A stretch of DNA of 47,715 nucleotides from a virus. The position numbers and the translations under genes were made by a program. Shown in pieces: positions 1 through 6,855 of the stretch. The stretch's first letter is position 1; each line of letters starts with the position of its first letter. The notes below the pieces were generated by a model. That model did not search any database. It saw only the letters and a program-made list of their open reading frames with translations, and was not told the DNA's origin. The stretch spans positions 1 to 47,715 of IMG/VR virus record IMGVR_UViG_3300037193_000967; one strand, written 5' to 3'.

Positions 1-69
1 GACGGTACGGAGGTCGACGTCGACCAGGCCGAGTACGACCGGTACCAGATAGGAGATGTGTACCCGTGA
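1..69 (+). CDS. C-terminal end of an upstream gene (partial)
   Basis: Frame 1 is open from the window edge to a TGA at 67-69 and encodes 22 residues ending DRYQIGDVYP. The stop overlaps the GTG start of the next gene in a GTGA arrangement, the junction used throughout this region, which supports this being the tail of a real gene. Nothing can be said about function. Confidence 0.6.
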   Translation, partial: DGTEVDVDQAEYDRYQIGDVYP

Positions 70-323
70 CGGACCTGCTCGAGCAAATCGTGACCAAAGA
101 CACGTGCCTGTGGTTGCAGGCCTCTGACGGATCGATGCACGTCTGGTATCCTCGCGGCTTCGTGCGTCGGCCGTTCAAGGAGGTGGTCGCCTGGTTGGAG
201 ACAGCGATGCGCAAAGGCATCGTCATCTACACCGGAGACCCCGACCGGTACTCGGATCTGTGCTCTATCAAATTCCTCAACGCCTCGTCGGTGGTGTCGT
301 TCAGCAAAGCCGGGGGTCATTGA
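66..323 (+). CDS. hypothetical protein, 85 aa
   Basis: A small soluble protein of unknown function with no recognised motif, signal peptide or membrane segment. It has an aromatic-rich N-terminal half (VWYPRGF) and a hydrophobic core around WLETAMRKGIVIYTG. The GTG start overlaps the previous stop and its TGA overlaps the next ATG, so it is translationally coupled on both sides within the leftmost run of small genes. Confidence 0.65.
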   Translation: MTDLLEQIVTKDTCLWLQASDGSMHVWYPRGFVRRPFKEVVAWLETAMRKGIVIYTGDPDRYSDLCSIKFLNASSVVSFSKAGGH

Positions 324-517
324 TGAGACGACGACAGGAGCGGACCATGATCGCACCGCCGGGGTCTGAGATTCGGGTAGGTGTGGGACATCCGGTCGGC
401 TCTGTGTCACCACGTTGCCGGGCTACGCACGACGTGCCATACTCGCTTCGGTGCATCCACAGCGCCGGACACGGACCGCTGGTCAAGCACCAAGATAAAG
501 AGGGGAACGAGTGGTGA
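323..517 (+). CDS. hypothetical protein, 64 aa, Cys/His-containing
   Basis: I chose the ATG at 323 because it overlaps the previous TGA (ATGA). Starting further upstream would run through the preceding gene. The product has an Arg-rich start (MRRRQER) and a later stretch with spaced Cys and His (RCRATHDV, LRCIHSAGHG) that could bind a metal. Its TGA overlaps the GTG of the next gene. Function unknown. Confidence 0.6.
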   Translation: MRRRQERTMIAPPGSEIRVGVGHPVGSVSPRCRATHDVPYSLRCIHSAGHGPLVKHQDKEGNEW

Positions 518-774
518 GCGAAGTCGAGTACGTGGTCAGGGTCATGGTCGAGCGGGTGGAGCGTCGCGTGCAGCCTGGCATACGACGGGGGTCGGTGGTC
601 GATGGGGTGCGTGACAAGTCGGAGGTCGCAGCATTCACGATTCGCGCCGCGTCGTTGCCCGGTCTAGGGCAGCGAGTGACGGGGATGCTGACCGCTGCGT
701 TGCCGGAGTCCACCGTCAAGGGTGAGGGCGAGTTGGACCGCGATTATGACGAAGAAGACGAGGACGATCGATGA
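514..774 (+). CDS. hypothetical protein, 86 aa, acidic C-terminus
   Basis: An AGAGGGG element lies 8 bases before the GTG at 514, and this GTG overlaps the previous stop. A second GTG at 511 is equally possible. The protein starts with a beta/alpha-like segment (EYVVRVMVERVERRV) and ends in a strongly acidic tail (DRDYDEEDEDDR). The stop overlaps the next ATG. Function unknown; the tail may mediate binding to a basic partner. Confidence 0.6.
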   Translation: MSEVEYVVRVMVERVERRVQPGIRRGSVVDGVRDKSEVAAFTIRAASLPGLGQRVTGMLTAALPESTVKGEGELDRDYDEEDEDDR

Positions 775-1343
775 ACGAGTTCCAGATCCGGTTGTCGGTG
801 ATCCAGTCCAAGCCCGTGCGGGGTCCGGGCGCTGTGTTCGGCCAGCGTATGCCGGATAAACTGCTGGACGCGTCCTTCACGACAGACAACGTCCAAAACA
901 TCCGGAGCATCGTCGACGGTCTGCTGTTCGAGGCCATCCCGGACACGCAGCGACCGGAAGAAAAAGAAGAGGACATCAAGACTGCCGGTGGACGCTGGAT
1001 CTTTGTGCCTTCCGACACGAAGAGTGAAGAACTGAATCGGCCGCTGCCGCCCACGGTCGACGAATCGGGAGACCTCGACACCGCGTCTCGGCTTCCGCTG
1101 GCGGAATGCGAACACCCCGAAAGGTGTGACATCCACGAGCACGAGTACGGCGGGCGTGAAGGACCCTCTGACTTCCCGATCGTGACCACCGCTGCGGAAG
1201 ATGGTCTACCGGCTGGCGGAAAACACAGCGGCAACTGCTCGTGCAGGGCATGCGAACCCATCCTGCCGGGTGAGGTCGCCACCATCCAGGTTCCGTCCTC
1301 GTTCATAACCCCTCGGCGGGTGCGGGATGACCCGCAAGCGTAG
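771..1343 (+). CDS. hypothetical protein, 190 aa, with two Cys/His clusters
   Basis: The N-terminal half looks like a compact alpha/beta domain with no motif I recognise. The C-terminal half carries CEHPERCDIHEHE (about residue 110) and HSGNCSCRACEP (about residue 152), which look like metal-binding knuckles. The ATG overlaps the previous TGA. The end overlaps the start of a small membrane protein by 17 bases. Function unknown. Confidence 0.65.
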   Translation: MNEFQIRLSVIQSKPVRGPGAVFGQRMPDKLLDASFTTDNVQNIRSIVDGLLFEAIPDTQRPEEKEEDIKTAGGRWIFVPSDTKSEELNRPLPPTVDESGDLDTASRLPLAECEHPERCDIHEHEYGGREGPSDFPIVTTAAEDGLPAGGKHSGNCSCRACEPILPGEVATIQVPSSFITPRRVRDDPQA

Positions 1344-1446
1344 AACTGGTCGGCTGCGTGACCAATGGCCGGGGTGGCTGATCGCGTTCATTACGCTGAC
1401 GGTCATCGTGGCGGGTATCGCGTCCGTGATTTACCGCACCAACTGA
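1327..1446 (+). CDS. small single-pass membrane protein, 39 aa
   Basis: A short ORF of 39 residues with a basic N-terminus (MTRKRRTGRLRDQW) followed by one hydrophobic segment (WLIAFITLTVIVAG, about residues 17-34) and a short tail. The positive-inside pattern suggests an N-in membrane anchor. It overlaps the preceding gene by 17 bases and sits 157 bases before the endolysin. It could be a small lysis accessory protein, but that is only a position argument. Confidence 0.5.
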   Translation: MTRKRRTGRLRDQWPGWLIAFITLTVIVAGIASVIYRTN

Positions 1447-1603
1447 ACAGTGTCAGAGCCACGCTGGAGACCGAACGGGTCGTTTGACGGGTGATTCCCG
1501 CCATGCGGCCCGTTTGTCGTCTGTACGGACCTCTGAACGGCTCCGACGGGTGGCGTACCGTGGGGCTATGCGTACGAACGACGACAGGAAACAGGGAGAC
1601 AAG

Positions 1604-2299
1604 ATGACAACGTCAGCACTCAAGACCACGTGGGTCTGTGACTGGACGCATTGGCAGGGAATGACGCTGCCCGCGTACGGTGTGGCCAACGAGGGTTTCG
1701 GCATGGTCAAGTTGAAAGCGGGCGGTGCAACGTCCGGGGGTCGGTTCTTCGAAGACCCCAAGTTCCACGAGAACGCCATCGCGCTCGTCAACGAACCCCG
1801 GCTGATCCCCGCCGCGTACTGGTACCTCATGCCGGGGCGTGCGACGGCGCAGGCGGGGTTGTTCTACGACATGTTGTCGGGGTATGGCGTCGGCACGTGG
1901 GCTGCTTTCTTGGACGTCGAGGAGCGGGGTCTGTCGTACGCGGACGTGCGCAAGTTCGGCATCGCCTGGGAACGGTTGACAGCCGGGCAACCGCTGGCGC
2001 TGTACACGTCACGCCGGGTGTGGAATACCCTCGGGATGGTGGACGGTAATCTCATGTTTCCGTTCTTGGAAGAAGCGCACTGGGTTCCGGAATCCGTGCG
2101 TCAGGATCCGGCTAGGCCGTATGCCAGCCAACAGGCGAAGGCCATTGATCCTGCCTGGTGGGACGTGAACTACGGGGGATGGACCCGTGCCAGCATGATT
2201 CAGTTCACGGACAACGCGCTGGTGATGGGCAAGCGCACCACGGCGTCTTTGTACCCGGGTACAAAGGATGAGTTGAGAAGGGCGTTGATGGCGGCATGA
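1604..2299 (+). CDS. endolysin, GH25-type muramidase
   Basis: A 231-residue glycoside hydrolase family 25 lysozyme that would cut the N-acetylmuramic acid to N-acetylglucosamine bond of host peptidoglycan. Family marks are the DWTHWQG opening (Asp13), AAYWYL at 70-75, the DVEERG catalytic strand (Asp104, Glu106) and YTSRRVW at 134-140. There is no signal peptide, so export would depend on a holin. There is no obvious repeat-type wall-binding domain. The ATG at 1604 follows AGGGAGA; in-frame upstream starts are rejected because they run into the intergenic region. It is far from the holin-like genes at 27.9-28.9 kb, so the lysis functions are split. Confidence 0.88.
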   Translation: MTTSALKTTWVCDWTHWQGMTLPAYGVANEGFGMVKLKAGGATSGGRFFEDPKFHENAIALVNEPRLIPAAYWYLMPGRATAQAGLFYDMLSGYGVGTWAAFLDVEERGLSYADVRKFGIAWERLTAGQPLALYTSRRVWNTLGMVDGNLMFPFLEEAHWVPESVRQDPARPYASQQAKAIDPAWWDVNYGGWTRASMIQFTDNALVMGKRTTASLYPGTKDELRRALMAA

Positions 2300-2508
2300 A
2301 GAAGACCATCGAGATCAAAGCCGATAGTAACGGGCAGATCACGTTTGAGCAGTTGGAACGGTTGGTCTCCCAAGCTCGAAGCGAAGGTGCCGGACCGCTC
2401 GGTACGAAGGTCAAGGGTACTGTTCGGTTCAACGGCACGTTGCGGGCGCTGTCCATCGAAATGGAGACCAAGGACGAAGACGACGCATGGCTCGCCCAAC
2501 AGATGTGA
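2296..2508 (+). CDS. hypothetical protein, 70 aa
   Basis: A small soluble protein that begins in ATGA overlap with the endolysin stop, so it is probably co-translated with it. It looks like a beta-rich mini-domain (KTIEIKADSNGQITFEQ, VKGTVRFNGTLRALSIEM) with an acidic end. No family recognised. Position suggests an accessory role to lysis, but there is no direct evidence. Confidence 0.6.
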   Translation: MKKTIEIKADSNGQITFEQLERLVSQARSEGAGPLGTKVKGTVRFNGTLRALSIEMETKDEDDAWLAQQM

Positions 2509-2729
2509 ACGATCTTCGTGCTGAAGTGTACGGACGGGAGATGCGTTCACTGTGTATGACCCCGTATGACGGGCCTGATCCTCTGGGGTTGGGTCCTTCG
2601 GTGTGCTTGATTCCCGATAGTCCGATAGGCAAACATGTTGGTGCTCATGAAGATACGTTCGGTCGGACGTGGGCGGGCGAGTATCGCGTGAGGCCACGAT
2701 CGGTTACGATCACGCCGTTGGATAAGTGA
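2487..2729 (+). CDS. hypothetical protein, 80 aa
   Basis: Starts at the ATG at 2487, preceded by AAGGACGAAG. An alternative GTG at 2505 would give a GTGA overlap with the previous stop. The protein is soluble, has two Cys (LCMTPYDG, VCLIPDSP) and no recognised domain. Function unknown. Confidence 0.5.
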   Translation: MARPTDVNDLRAEVYGREMRSLCMTPYDGPDPLGLGPSVCLIPDSPIGKHVGAHEDTFGRTWAGEYRVRPRSVTITPLDK

Positions 2730-2750
2730 ACAAGAGGGGACGGAACCGAG

Positions 2751-2972
2751 GTGAAATCGACAGAGGAGGTGGGGCTGGTGTTCGGTACTCATCCGCTGGA
2801 TGACGATGACCTGACGTCGGACATCGTTGAAACCGTGCTACGCAAGCGGATGGGTGAACGCAATCCCGCTGTGGGCGAGGTCACCCGCGATATCACAGAT
2901 CGACTGCGTGCGTTCCATCTGGCCGAGACCGAACGGTGGTTGGCGTCTATCGGTGGGGCTTACTGGACATGA
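2751..2972 (+). CDS. hypothetical helical protein, 73 aa
   Basis: A GTG start at 2751 follows GGGGACGGA. A second candidate GTG at 2778 is preceded by AGAGGAGG, so the N-terminus is uncertain. The body is predicted helical (DIVETVLRKRMGER, VTRDITDRLRAFHLAETERWL). Its TGA overlaps the next ATG. Function unknown. Confidence 0.5.
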   Translation: MKSTEEVGLVFGTHPLDDDDLTSDIVETVLRKRMGERNPAVGEVTRDITDRLRAFHLAETERWLASIGGAYWT

Positions 2973-3274
2973 ACGACGCAGAGTTACACAAGTTCGGAAC
3001 CCTGGGGCCAAGCAACGCACGGATAGCAGAAGCATTGTGGCCCTTCAACCCCGGTTACCGGGCGCGCATCATGGAGACAGCGCGTCAGATCGGAGGAGAG
3101 GAATATGGCGGCTGGGTCAACATCGTGGTTCTCACGGCTGCGGCAGCACAATCGGGGGCCTCGCTCGGGACCTTCCGTGAAGTCCTCGCTGGCCGACGCT
3201 GGGCGATACGTCCGGGAGCGCGTCACGCCGGTGTCTCTGAGGAAATCCAGAACGGTGGCGATTCGCACTGGTGA
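2969..3274 (+). CDS. hypothetical protein, 101 aa, overlapping the next gene
   Basis: Starts in ATGA overlap with the previous gene. The first 75 residues read like a natural protein (LWPFNPGYRARIMETARQ, WVNIVVLTAAAAQSG). The last 25 are less convincing. It overlaps the next reading frame by 20 or by 170 bases, depending on which start that gene uses. Function unknown. Confidence 0.45.
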   Translation: MNDAELHKFGTLGPSNARIAEALWPFNPGYRARIMETARQIGGEEYGGWVNIVVLTAAAAQSGASLGTFREVLAGRRWAIRPGARHAGVSEEIQNGGDSHW

Positions 3275-3413
3275 ATACGACGCTCTACCTTGGTCATACC
3301 GGTGCTTCGGGTGCAACATCTGGGGTCACGGGTACGGCACTGAAACTGGCGCGCAACGCGCATCCAACACGCACCGCTGTGGGCGGCTGCACTACAATGA
3401 GGTGAAAGCATGA
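3255..3413 (+). CDS. small zinc-finger-like protein, 52 aa (start uncertain)
   Basis: The C-terminal part carries RCFGCNIWGHG and NTHRCGRLH, a Cys2-His-Cys-like arrangement. The stop overlaps the ATG of the next gene, so the frame is real. I chose the GTG at 3255 (after GAGGAAA) because it avoids a 170-base overlap with the previous gene. However, an ATG at 3105 has a much better ribosome site (GGAGGAGAGGAAT) and would give 102 residues with a Ser/Arg-rich extension. Confidence 0.45.
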   Translation: MAIRTGEYDALPWSYRCFGCNIWGHGYGTETGAQRASNTHRCGRLHYNEVKA

Positions 3414-3691
3414 GTTGGGTTGACGCGGTGTATGACACCGTAGCTGACGTCAATGTCCGAGAGACCCGTCTGGATCCTGGCCAGAGGGTACACGTGGACT
3501 GGGCAGTGGTGACGAACAACGGAGACCAACCGATCGACGTGGCCATCTGGATCAATCCCCGGCAGCCACACGTGAAGGTGTGGGATCCGACTGGAAGAAA
3601 CAGCGCATCGATCGAAGCCACCTTCACGGGTGATGATATGCACTTGGAACGGGGCTCGCTGTCGGTTGACCGGTTGACGTCTCCGGCGTAA
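3410..3691 (+). CDS. hypothetical beta-rich protein, 93 aa
   Basis: Begins in ATGA overlap with the preceding small gene and ends this run of coupled genes. The sequence is beta-rich (HVDWAVVTNNGDQPIDVAIW, HVKVWDPTG), resembling a small Ig-like or tail-fibre-like sandwich, without any recognisable family. The next feature is a 189-base gap with a hairpin. Confidence 0.6.
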   Translation: MSWVDAVYDTVADVNVRETRLDPGQRVHVDWAVVTNNGDQPIDVAIWINPRQPHVKVWDPTGRNSASIEATFTGDDMHLERGSLSVDRLTSPA

Positions 3692-3783
3692 CATCGATCG
3701 ATGGTGGGGTAATCGGGGCCAGCCGGATTGCCTCACCGCCAACCGTGGCCCTCGCGATCCCCCGGTTGCCTTGGGGCTACGGT

Positions 3784-3833
3784 GCCGAGGGGGAGATGTG
3801 ATCCCGTCTGTCGGGATGTTCCTCCCCCTCGGC
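3784..3833 (+). terminator. strong two-part hairpin, probable terminator
   Basis: An 11-bp perfect stem (GCCGAGGGGGA at 3784-3794 pairing with TCCCCCTCGGC at 3823-3833) encloses a second stem (ATCCCG 3801-3806 with CGGGAT 3812-3817). There is no U-tract, so it could be a factor-dependent terminator or an RNA structure. It separates the gene run ending at 3691 from the one starting at 3881. Confidence 0.55.
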
Positions 3834-3880
3834 TCATTCATGTGGTACGGTAGGGATACACCAACCACACGGAGGTTTGA

Positions 3881-4039
3881 ATGGATCACGCACGTCAAAA
3901 GTCGCGCATCGGGGCGGTGGCGTTGCTGGTCGCGCTCGCGGCGTTGTTCGCGATGGATGTTGACTGGATGGGCGCCAACGGCGACGGCGGATGTGGCTGT
4001 GACGCGGCCATCACCTCGGCCATGATTTTGCTGGGGTGA
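3881..4039 (+). CDS. small membrane protein, 52 aa
   Basis: An ATG preceded by a clear GGAGG (3871-3875). The 52-residue product has a basic start (MDHARQKSR), one hydrophobic helix (IGAVALLVALAALFAM) and a Gly/Cys-rich tail (GDGGCGCDAA). It may be inserted as a single-pass protein or exported. Function unknown. Confidence 0.55.
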   Translation: MDHARQKSRIGAVALLVALAALFAMDVDWMGANGDGGCGCDAAITSAMILLG

Positions 4040-4042
4040 CCT

Positions 4043-4144
4043 GTGCCTTCTCCGCATCCCCCTCGCCCGTACCCGAAACCCAGGCCCCGGCCCGATCCGG
4101 ATCCGAGGCCACGTCCGCAACCACACCCGAACCCGGAGAATTGA
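4043..4144 (+). CDS. tiny Pro-X dipeptide-repeat ORF, 33 aa
   Basis: A GTG-started ORF whose product is almost strictly alternating Pro-X (RPYPKPRPRPDPDPRPRPQP) to its end. At DNA level this is a degenerate six-base periodicity. It begins 3 bases after the previous stop but lacks a clear ribosome site. It could be a real proline-rich peptide or only a low-complexity stretch; I lean weakly towards coding. Confidence 0.25.
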   Translation: MPSPHPPRPYPKPRPRPDPDPRPRPQPHPNPEN

Positions 4145-4170
4145 CGGGCTTCGGTTTCTGGGGTTAATGT
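4141..4170 (+). promoter_or_regulatory. possible sigma70-like promoter
   Basis: TTGACG at 4141-4146, a 17-18 base spacer, then TTAATG/TAATGT. It lies in the 180-base gap before the gene at 4325 and matches the -35 used elsewhere in this phage. The -10 is less typical. Confidence 0.35.
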
Positions 4171-4324
4171 CAATCAATTCCCCGTACCTGTACTGCCGGA
4201 TCGGCTGCGGGATCGGGTGCACAATGGGGCCATCGGGAGCACAGCGATACCTTGCCTTGGGTGTCGTGGATAACCCCCGGTGGCCCCTTTGCAGACCTCG
4301 GTTCAGTGTGACATGGTGGTACGC

Positions 4325-4606
4325 ATGACGGCATTTATCTCATGGGTGTTCCGCATCGTACACGGGGATCTATACGCATCGGCTCGACACCGGATGACCC
4401 ACAACGTTCCCGAGACAGCTGTGTACGTCGGTGATCGGAGAGGACGTCGGTATCGCAGGCCGGAGTACCGATGGATGGATCCGGCGTTACTATTGGCCCG
4501 TGTGCGTGAACGAGACCTGCACACGGCCACCCGGCCTATGCGGTGGTGGGAGCAGGAAAATGACACCCCGGATCTACGGCAGGTAATGGGAGGGTTACCA
4601 GCATGA
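4325..4606 (+). CDS. hypothetical protein, 93 aa
   Basis: I chose the ATG at 4325, 6 bases after GGTGGTAC. In-frame starts at 4313 and 4280 also exist. The product is basic and Arg-rich (VGDRRGRRYRRPEYRW), with an N-terminal hydrophobic turn (FISWVFRIV) and a helical middle. It may bind nucleic acid, but no domain is recognised. Its stop overlaps the next ATG. Confidence 0.5.
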   Translation: MTAFISWVFRIVHGDLYASARHRMTHNVPETAVYVGDRRGRRYRRPEYRWMDPALLLARVRERDLHTATRPMRWWEQENDTPDLRQVMGGLPA

Positions 4607-4794
4607 CGCAGCGGCACGGGGTGTGCTCGGTGTGCGAGATGGTGGTCGACCTTGACCAATACGGCCGGGTGGGTCGCCATTTCAATCCCAAAGACCAGAT
4701 CCAATTCACGAACTTCGTTACCGATCCGAGCCCAGTTACGCAACGTCGTAAGTTTTGTATAGGAACGGGGGAGACGCCATGGGGAAGCGCATAG
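4603..4794 (+). CDS. small zinc-ribbon-like protein, 63 aa
   Basis: Starts in ATGA overlap with the previous gene. CSVC near residue 8 and a later Cys (KFCIGTG) plus His residues (GRHFNP) suggest a metal knuckle. Function unknown. Its end overlaps the next gene by 16 bases. Confidence 0.5.
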   Translation: MTQRHGVCSVCEMVVDLDQYGRVGRHFNPKDQIQFTNFVTDPSPVTQRRKFCIGTGETPWGSA

Positions 4795-4973
4795 CGGCCG
4801 CTGGAGCCGTTGTGACGTACGTCGGTGGCGTGGTGTGGGTGTACCGCCGTTTGGGCTCGTACGGCGTTCTGACGCGGCCTGTACTGGGGTTTATGGCTGC
4901 CGGGTGGCCGGGCATCGCTGCGGGAATCGCGGTAACGTACGTCGTCCATACCGTCCGGGAGGGATTGCAATGA
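4779..4973 (+). CDS. small membrane protein, 64 aa, two helices
   Basis: The ATG at 4779 follows GGGGGAGA. There are two hydrophobic segments (AAAGAVVTYVGGVVWVY and GFMAAGWPGIAAGIAVTYVV) separated by an Arg-containing turn, so a small two-pass membrane protein is likely. Its stop overlaps the start of another membrane protein, and the pair may act together. A lysis or superinfection role is possible but unsupported. Confidence 0.55.
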   Translation: MGKRIAAAGAVVTYVGGVVWVYRRLGSYGVLTRPVLGFMAAGWPGIAAGIAVTYVVHTVREGLQ

Positions 4974-5191
4974 TCTGGGTGTTCGTCGTCGTGTTCGGGG
5001 TGTTGATGGTGATTCTTGGGGGCCAGGCCGTCATGCTCTCGTCACTCCGCATGCGGGTGGCCGAAGCCGAGGACATTATCAAGGATCAATCCGAGATTTT
5101 GATTGGAGTGCACGACAGTCGGCGCACTTACGTGGCTGAACGGACGCGTATCTACGCAACGCGATGGGGAAAGGTCAAGGTAAACGCATGA
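4970..5191 (+). CDS. membrane-anchored coiled-coil protein, 73 aa
   Basis: The N-terminus is a single hydrophobic helix (IWVFVVVFGVLMVILGGQAV), followed by a helical, probably coiled-coil, cytoplasmic part (RMRVAEAEDIIKDQSEIL) and a basic end. The layout resembles small phage spanin-like or holin-associated proteins, but no family can be assigned. It is ATGA-coupled to both neighbours. Confidence 0.55.
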   Translation: MIWVFVVVFGVLMVILGGQAVMLSSLRMRVAEAEDIIKDQSEILIGVHDSRRTYVAERTRIYATRWGKVKVNA

Positions 5192-5955
5192 GGGTAACGC
5201 TGGTCGGTTACACCGTCTCCCATACCGTCAACATGGAAACAGAGACCGAAGGAAAGTGGGTACCGGAAGGGGACGGGGACGCGGCGGACCTGATCGAATT
5301 CGCAGGCCGGCAGTGTTATGAGTCGTGGAACCGGCCGAACCCGGACACCGCTACTAACGTCGGGTACATCCGGAACCTGATGACCCAGAACCACCTGTCG
5401 GTGCTCGAACACGGCTCGTTGTCGTTCCGGGTGTCGGACGCGTCGCGATCTCTGACGCACGAACTGGTACGCCACCGGCATTTCTCGTTCAGCCAGGTGT
5501 CGCAGCGATACGTCAACCCGGTGGACAACGCGTACACTAGTCCATTGGACTACATCACACCGCCCCTGTTCGCGGGTGACCAGGTGGCCGAGAGTATCCT
5601 CACGCGGACGTGGATGGACGCGGTTACCGGGTACCGTGCGCTGCTGGTGCGCGCCGAACAGCGGTGCGAAGAAGAGGGTATCGTCGGTCACCGAGCCAAG
5701 AAGATGGCACGAGAAGCCGCACGCGCGGCGCTGCCGAACATGACCCCGACGTCCATCGTGGTCACGGCCAACCACCACGCCTGGCTGGATTTCTTCGGCA
5801 AGCGGGGTACCGTCGATGCCGACGCCGAGATCCGCGCGTTGGCCGTGGAGATGTTCCGGCAGTGCAAGAGGGCCGAACCCAACATCTATGACCGGTGGAC
5901 GGTTGAGGTCGTGCAGATCGGCCGGATGAACACGGAGGTCATCGTCAATGCCTGA
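5188..5955 (+). CDS. thyX: ThyX, flavin-dependent thymidylate synthase
   Basis: A 255-residue ThyX-family enzyme, which makes dTMP from dUMP using FAD, NADPH and methylenetetrahydrofolate. The signature RHR-x7-S is seen at residues 95-105 (RHRHFSFSQVSQR). The length and the region VLEHGSLSF before the signature also fit the family. The ATG at 5188 overlaps the previous stop; an in-frame start at 5164 would lie inside that gene. Two further proteins of the unrelated ThyA fold are encoded at the right end of the window, so the phage has unusual redundancy in pyrimidine methylation. Confidence 0.93.
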   Translation: MRVTLVGYTVSHTVNMETETEGKWVPEGDGDAADLIEFAGRQCYESWNRPNPDTATNVGYIRNLMTQNHLSVLEHGSLSFRVSDASRSLTHELVRHRHFSFSQVSQRYVNPVDNAYTSPLDYITPPLFAGDQVAESILTRTWMDAVTGYRALLVRAEQRCEEEGIVGHRAKKMAREAARAALPNMTPTSIVVTANHHAWLDFFGKRGTVDADAEIRALAVEMFRQCKRAEPNIYDRWTVEVVQIGRMNTEVIVNA

Positions 5956-6112
5956 TCCGGTCATCGAAATCGTGCCCAAGGGCGAAGAAGAACACCACGC
6001 TCGGGGCCGGTACTGTCCGTGCAACCCCATCGTCGAACCGGGTGAAACACCCACCGTCACCCACCGGTCCATGACGCCGGGAGACAACACCAGGCCGGTA
6101 CGCCGTGGGTGA
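5948..6112 (+). CDS. hypothetical protein, 54 aa
   Basis: A short ORF that begins 8 bases before the ThyX stop and ends 8 bases into the next gene. The product is hydrophilic with one CPC motif (RYCPCNP) and no membrane segment. The tight packing on both sides is the main support. Function unknown. Confidence 0.45.
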   Translation: MPDPVIEIVPKGEEEHHARGRYCPCNPIVEPGETPTVTHRSMTPGDNTRPVRRG

Positions 6113-6479
6113 GCACCCGATGGAGAAGCGTTTCCCCGACAATGATGGGTGGATGTGGCTGGACACGGTACCGCAGGACGACCTCCCGCCGATGCCCGCT
6201 GGTGTGGCCATGGCCCTACGGGACTGGTGCCACAAGGAACATGGGCTGATTTACGGGCGTCACTACGTCGGGCATTTCCTGGATCTACTGGCCGCAGAAG
6301 GATACACGATCGAGCCAATCGCCGTCGCGAGCGCGCGATCATACACCACCCTGGAAACTTTGCAAATCGACCGTCGCCCGGCTGACGACGACGTGCTGAC
6401 GGAAGGGCTCATCAAGGCCGAAGACCCCACGTGGGAACGACCGAACGATCCTGACGCACCCGTGAGATCGCTGGGCTAA
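6105..6479 (+). CDS. hypothetical protein, 124 aa
   Basis: A soluble protein of unknown function starting at a GTG at 6105; an ATG at 6120 is possible. It is rich in aromatic and acidic residues (FPDNDGWMWLDTVPQDDL) and has a helical centre (YVGHFLDLLAAEGYTI). It is the last gene before the packaging cluster and is followed by a 184-base gap with promoter-like sequences. Confidence 0.6.
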   Translation: MGEHPMEKRFPDNDGWMWLDTVPQDDLPPMPAGVAMALRDWCHKEHGLIYGRHYVGHFLDLLAAEGYTIEPIAVASARSYTTLETLQIDRRPADDDVLTEGLIKAEDPTWERPNDPDAPVRSLG

Positions 6480-6514
6480 CGGGCATTCTGAACGGACCCG
6501 TAGCGGGATTGGAG

Positions 6515-6576
6515 TTGACAGAGTCACGAAGTGTTTGACATTATGCTGATCATTGGCCTCGGCTATACTCGGATGG
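6515..6576 (+). promoter_or_regulatory. promoter-like region before the packaging genes
   Basis: The 184-base gap 6480-6663 holds TTGACA at about 6515, a second TTGACA at about 6535, and TATGCT and TATACT as possible -10 boxes. No pair has an ideal spacing, but two near-consensus -35 and two -10 hexamers lie together just ahead of the head-gene cluster. This suggests a late promoter or overlapping promoters. Confidence 0.4.
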
Positions 6577-6663
6577 CGGATTCCCCCGCAGGATGCGTTG
6601 GTTCCTGAGTGTAGTCGGGGCCATTACGTTTACCTGGATGCGATACCGGGCAGGTGGTCGTCC

Positions 6664-6852
6664 ATGGTCAGTGCAGCAGGTGGGAAGAAAGGGTTCGTGT
6701 ACTCATCGCGGCATGGTGCATACCGCGCGTTGCGAGCCAAAGGATTCAGCAAGACAGCCGCAGCCAAGATAGCCAATGCGGGTAACACACACGGCAAACG
6801 GGTTCGGATGGCCAAGAAGGCCGCAAGAACACGGAAGAGTCGGGGGAGGTAA
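6664..6852 (+). CDS. small basic protein, DUF7218-like, 62 aa
   Basis: A basic protein with a central helix pair (AYRALRAKGFSKTAAAKIA) followed by NAGNTHGKR and a Lys/Arg-rich tail. The KGxSKxxAAxIANA pattern resembles the DUF7218 family of small phage and bacterial proteins. I chose the ATG at 6664 after GCAGGTGG. A TTG at 6553 would extend it by 37 residues but overlaps a -10-like sequence. Probably nucleic-acid binding; role unknown. Confidence 0.5.
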   Translation: MVSAAGGKKGFVYSSRHGAYRALRAKGFSKTAAAKIANAGNTHGKRVRMAKKAARTRKSRGR

Positions 6853-6855
6853 AGC

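Noticed and set aside
1519-1549. CGTCTGTACGG element resembling one at about 33034
   Set aside because: The two stretches match only partly beyond the first 11 bases, so I could not separate a conserved site from chance.
3895-4173. Leftward Gly-Phe-Gly-Arg-rich open frame
   Set aside because: It is the antisense reading of the Pro-X repeat and has no ribosome site.
5152-6342. Leftward open frame of about 400 codons opposite thyX
   Set aside because: Antisense shadow of ThyX and following genes, with no ribosome site and implausible Arg/Pro/His-rich composition.
6553-6663. TTG-started extension of the DUF7218-like gene
   Set aside because: It would overlap the TATACT-like -10 sequence, has no ribosome site, and the ATG at 6664 has one.
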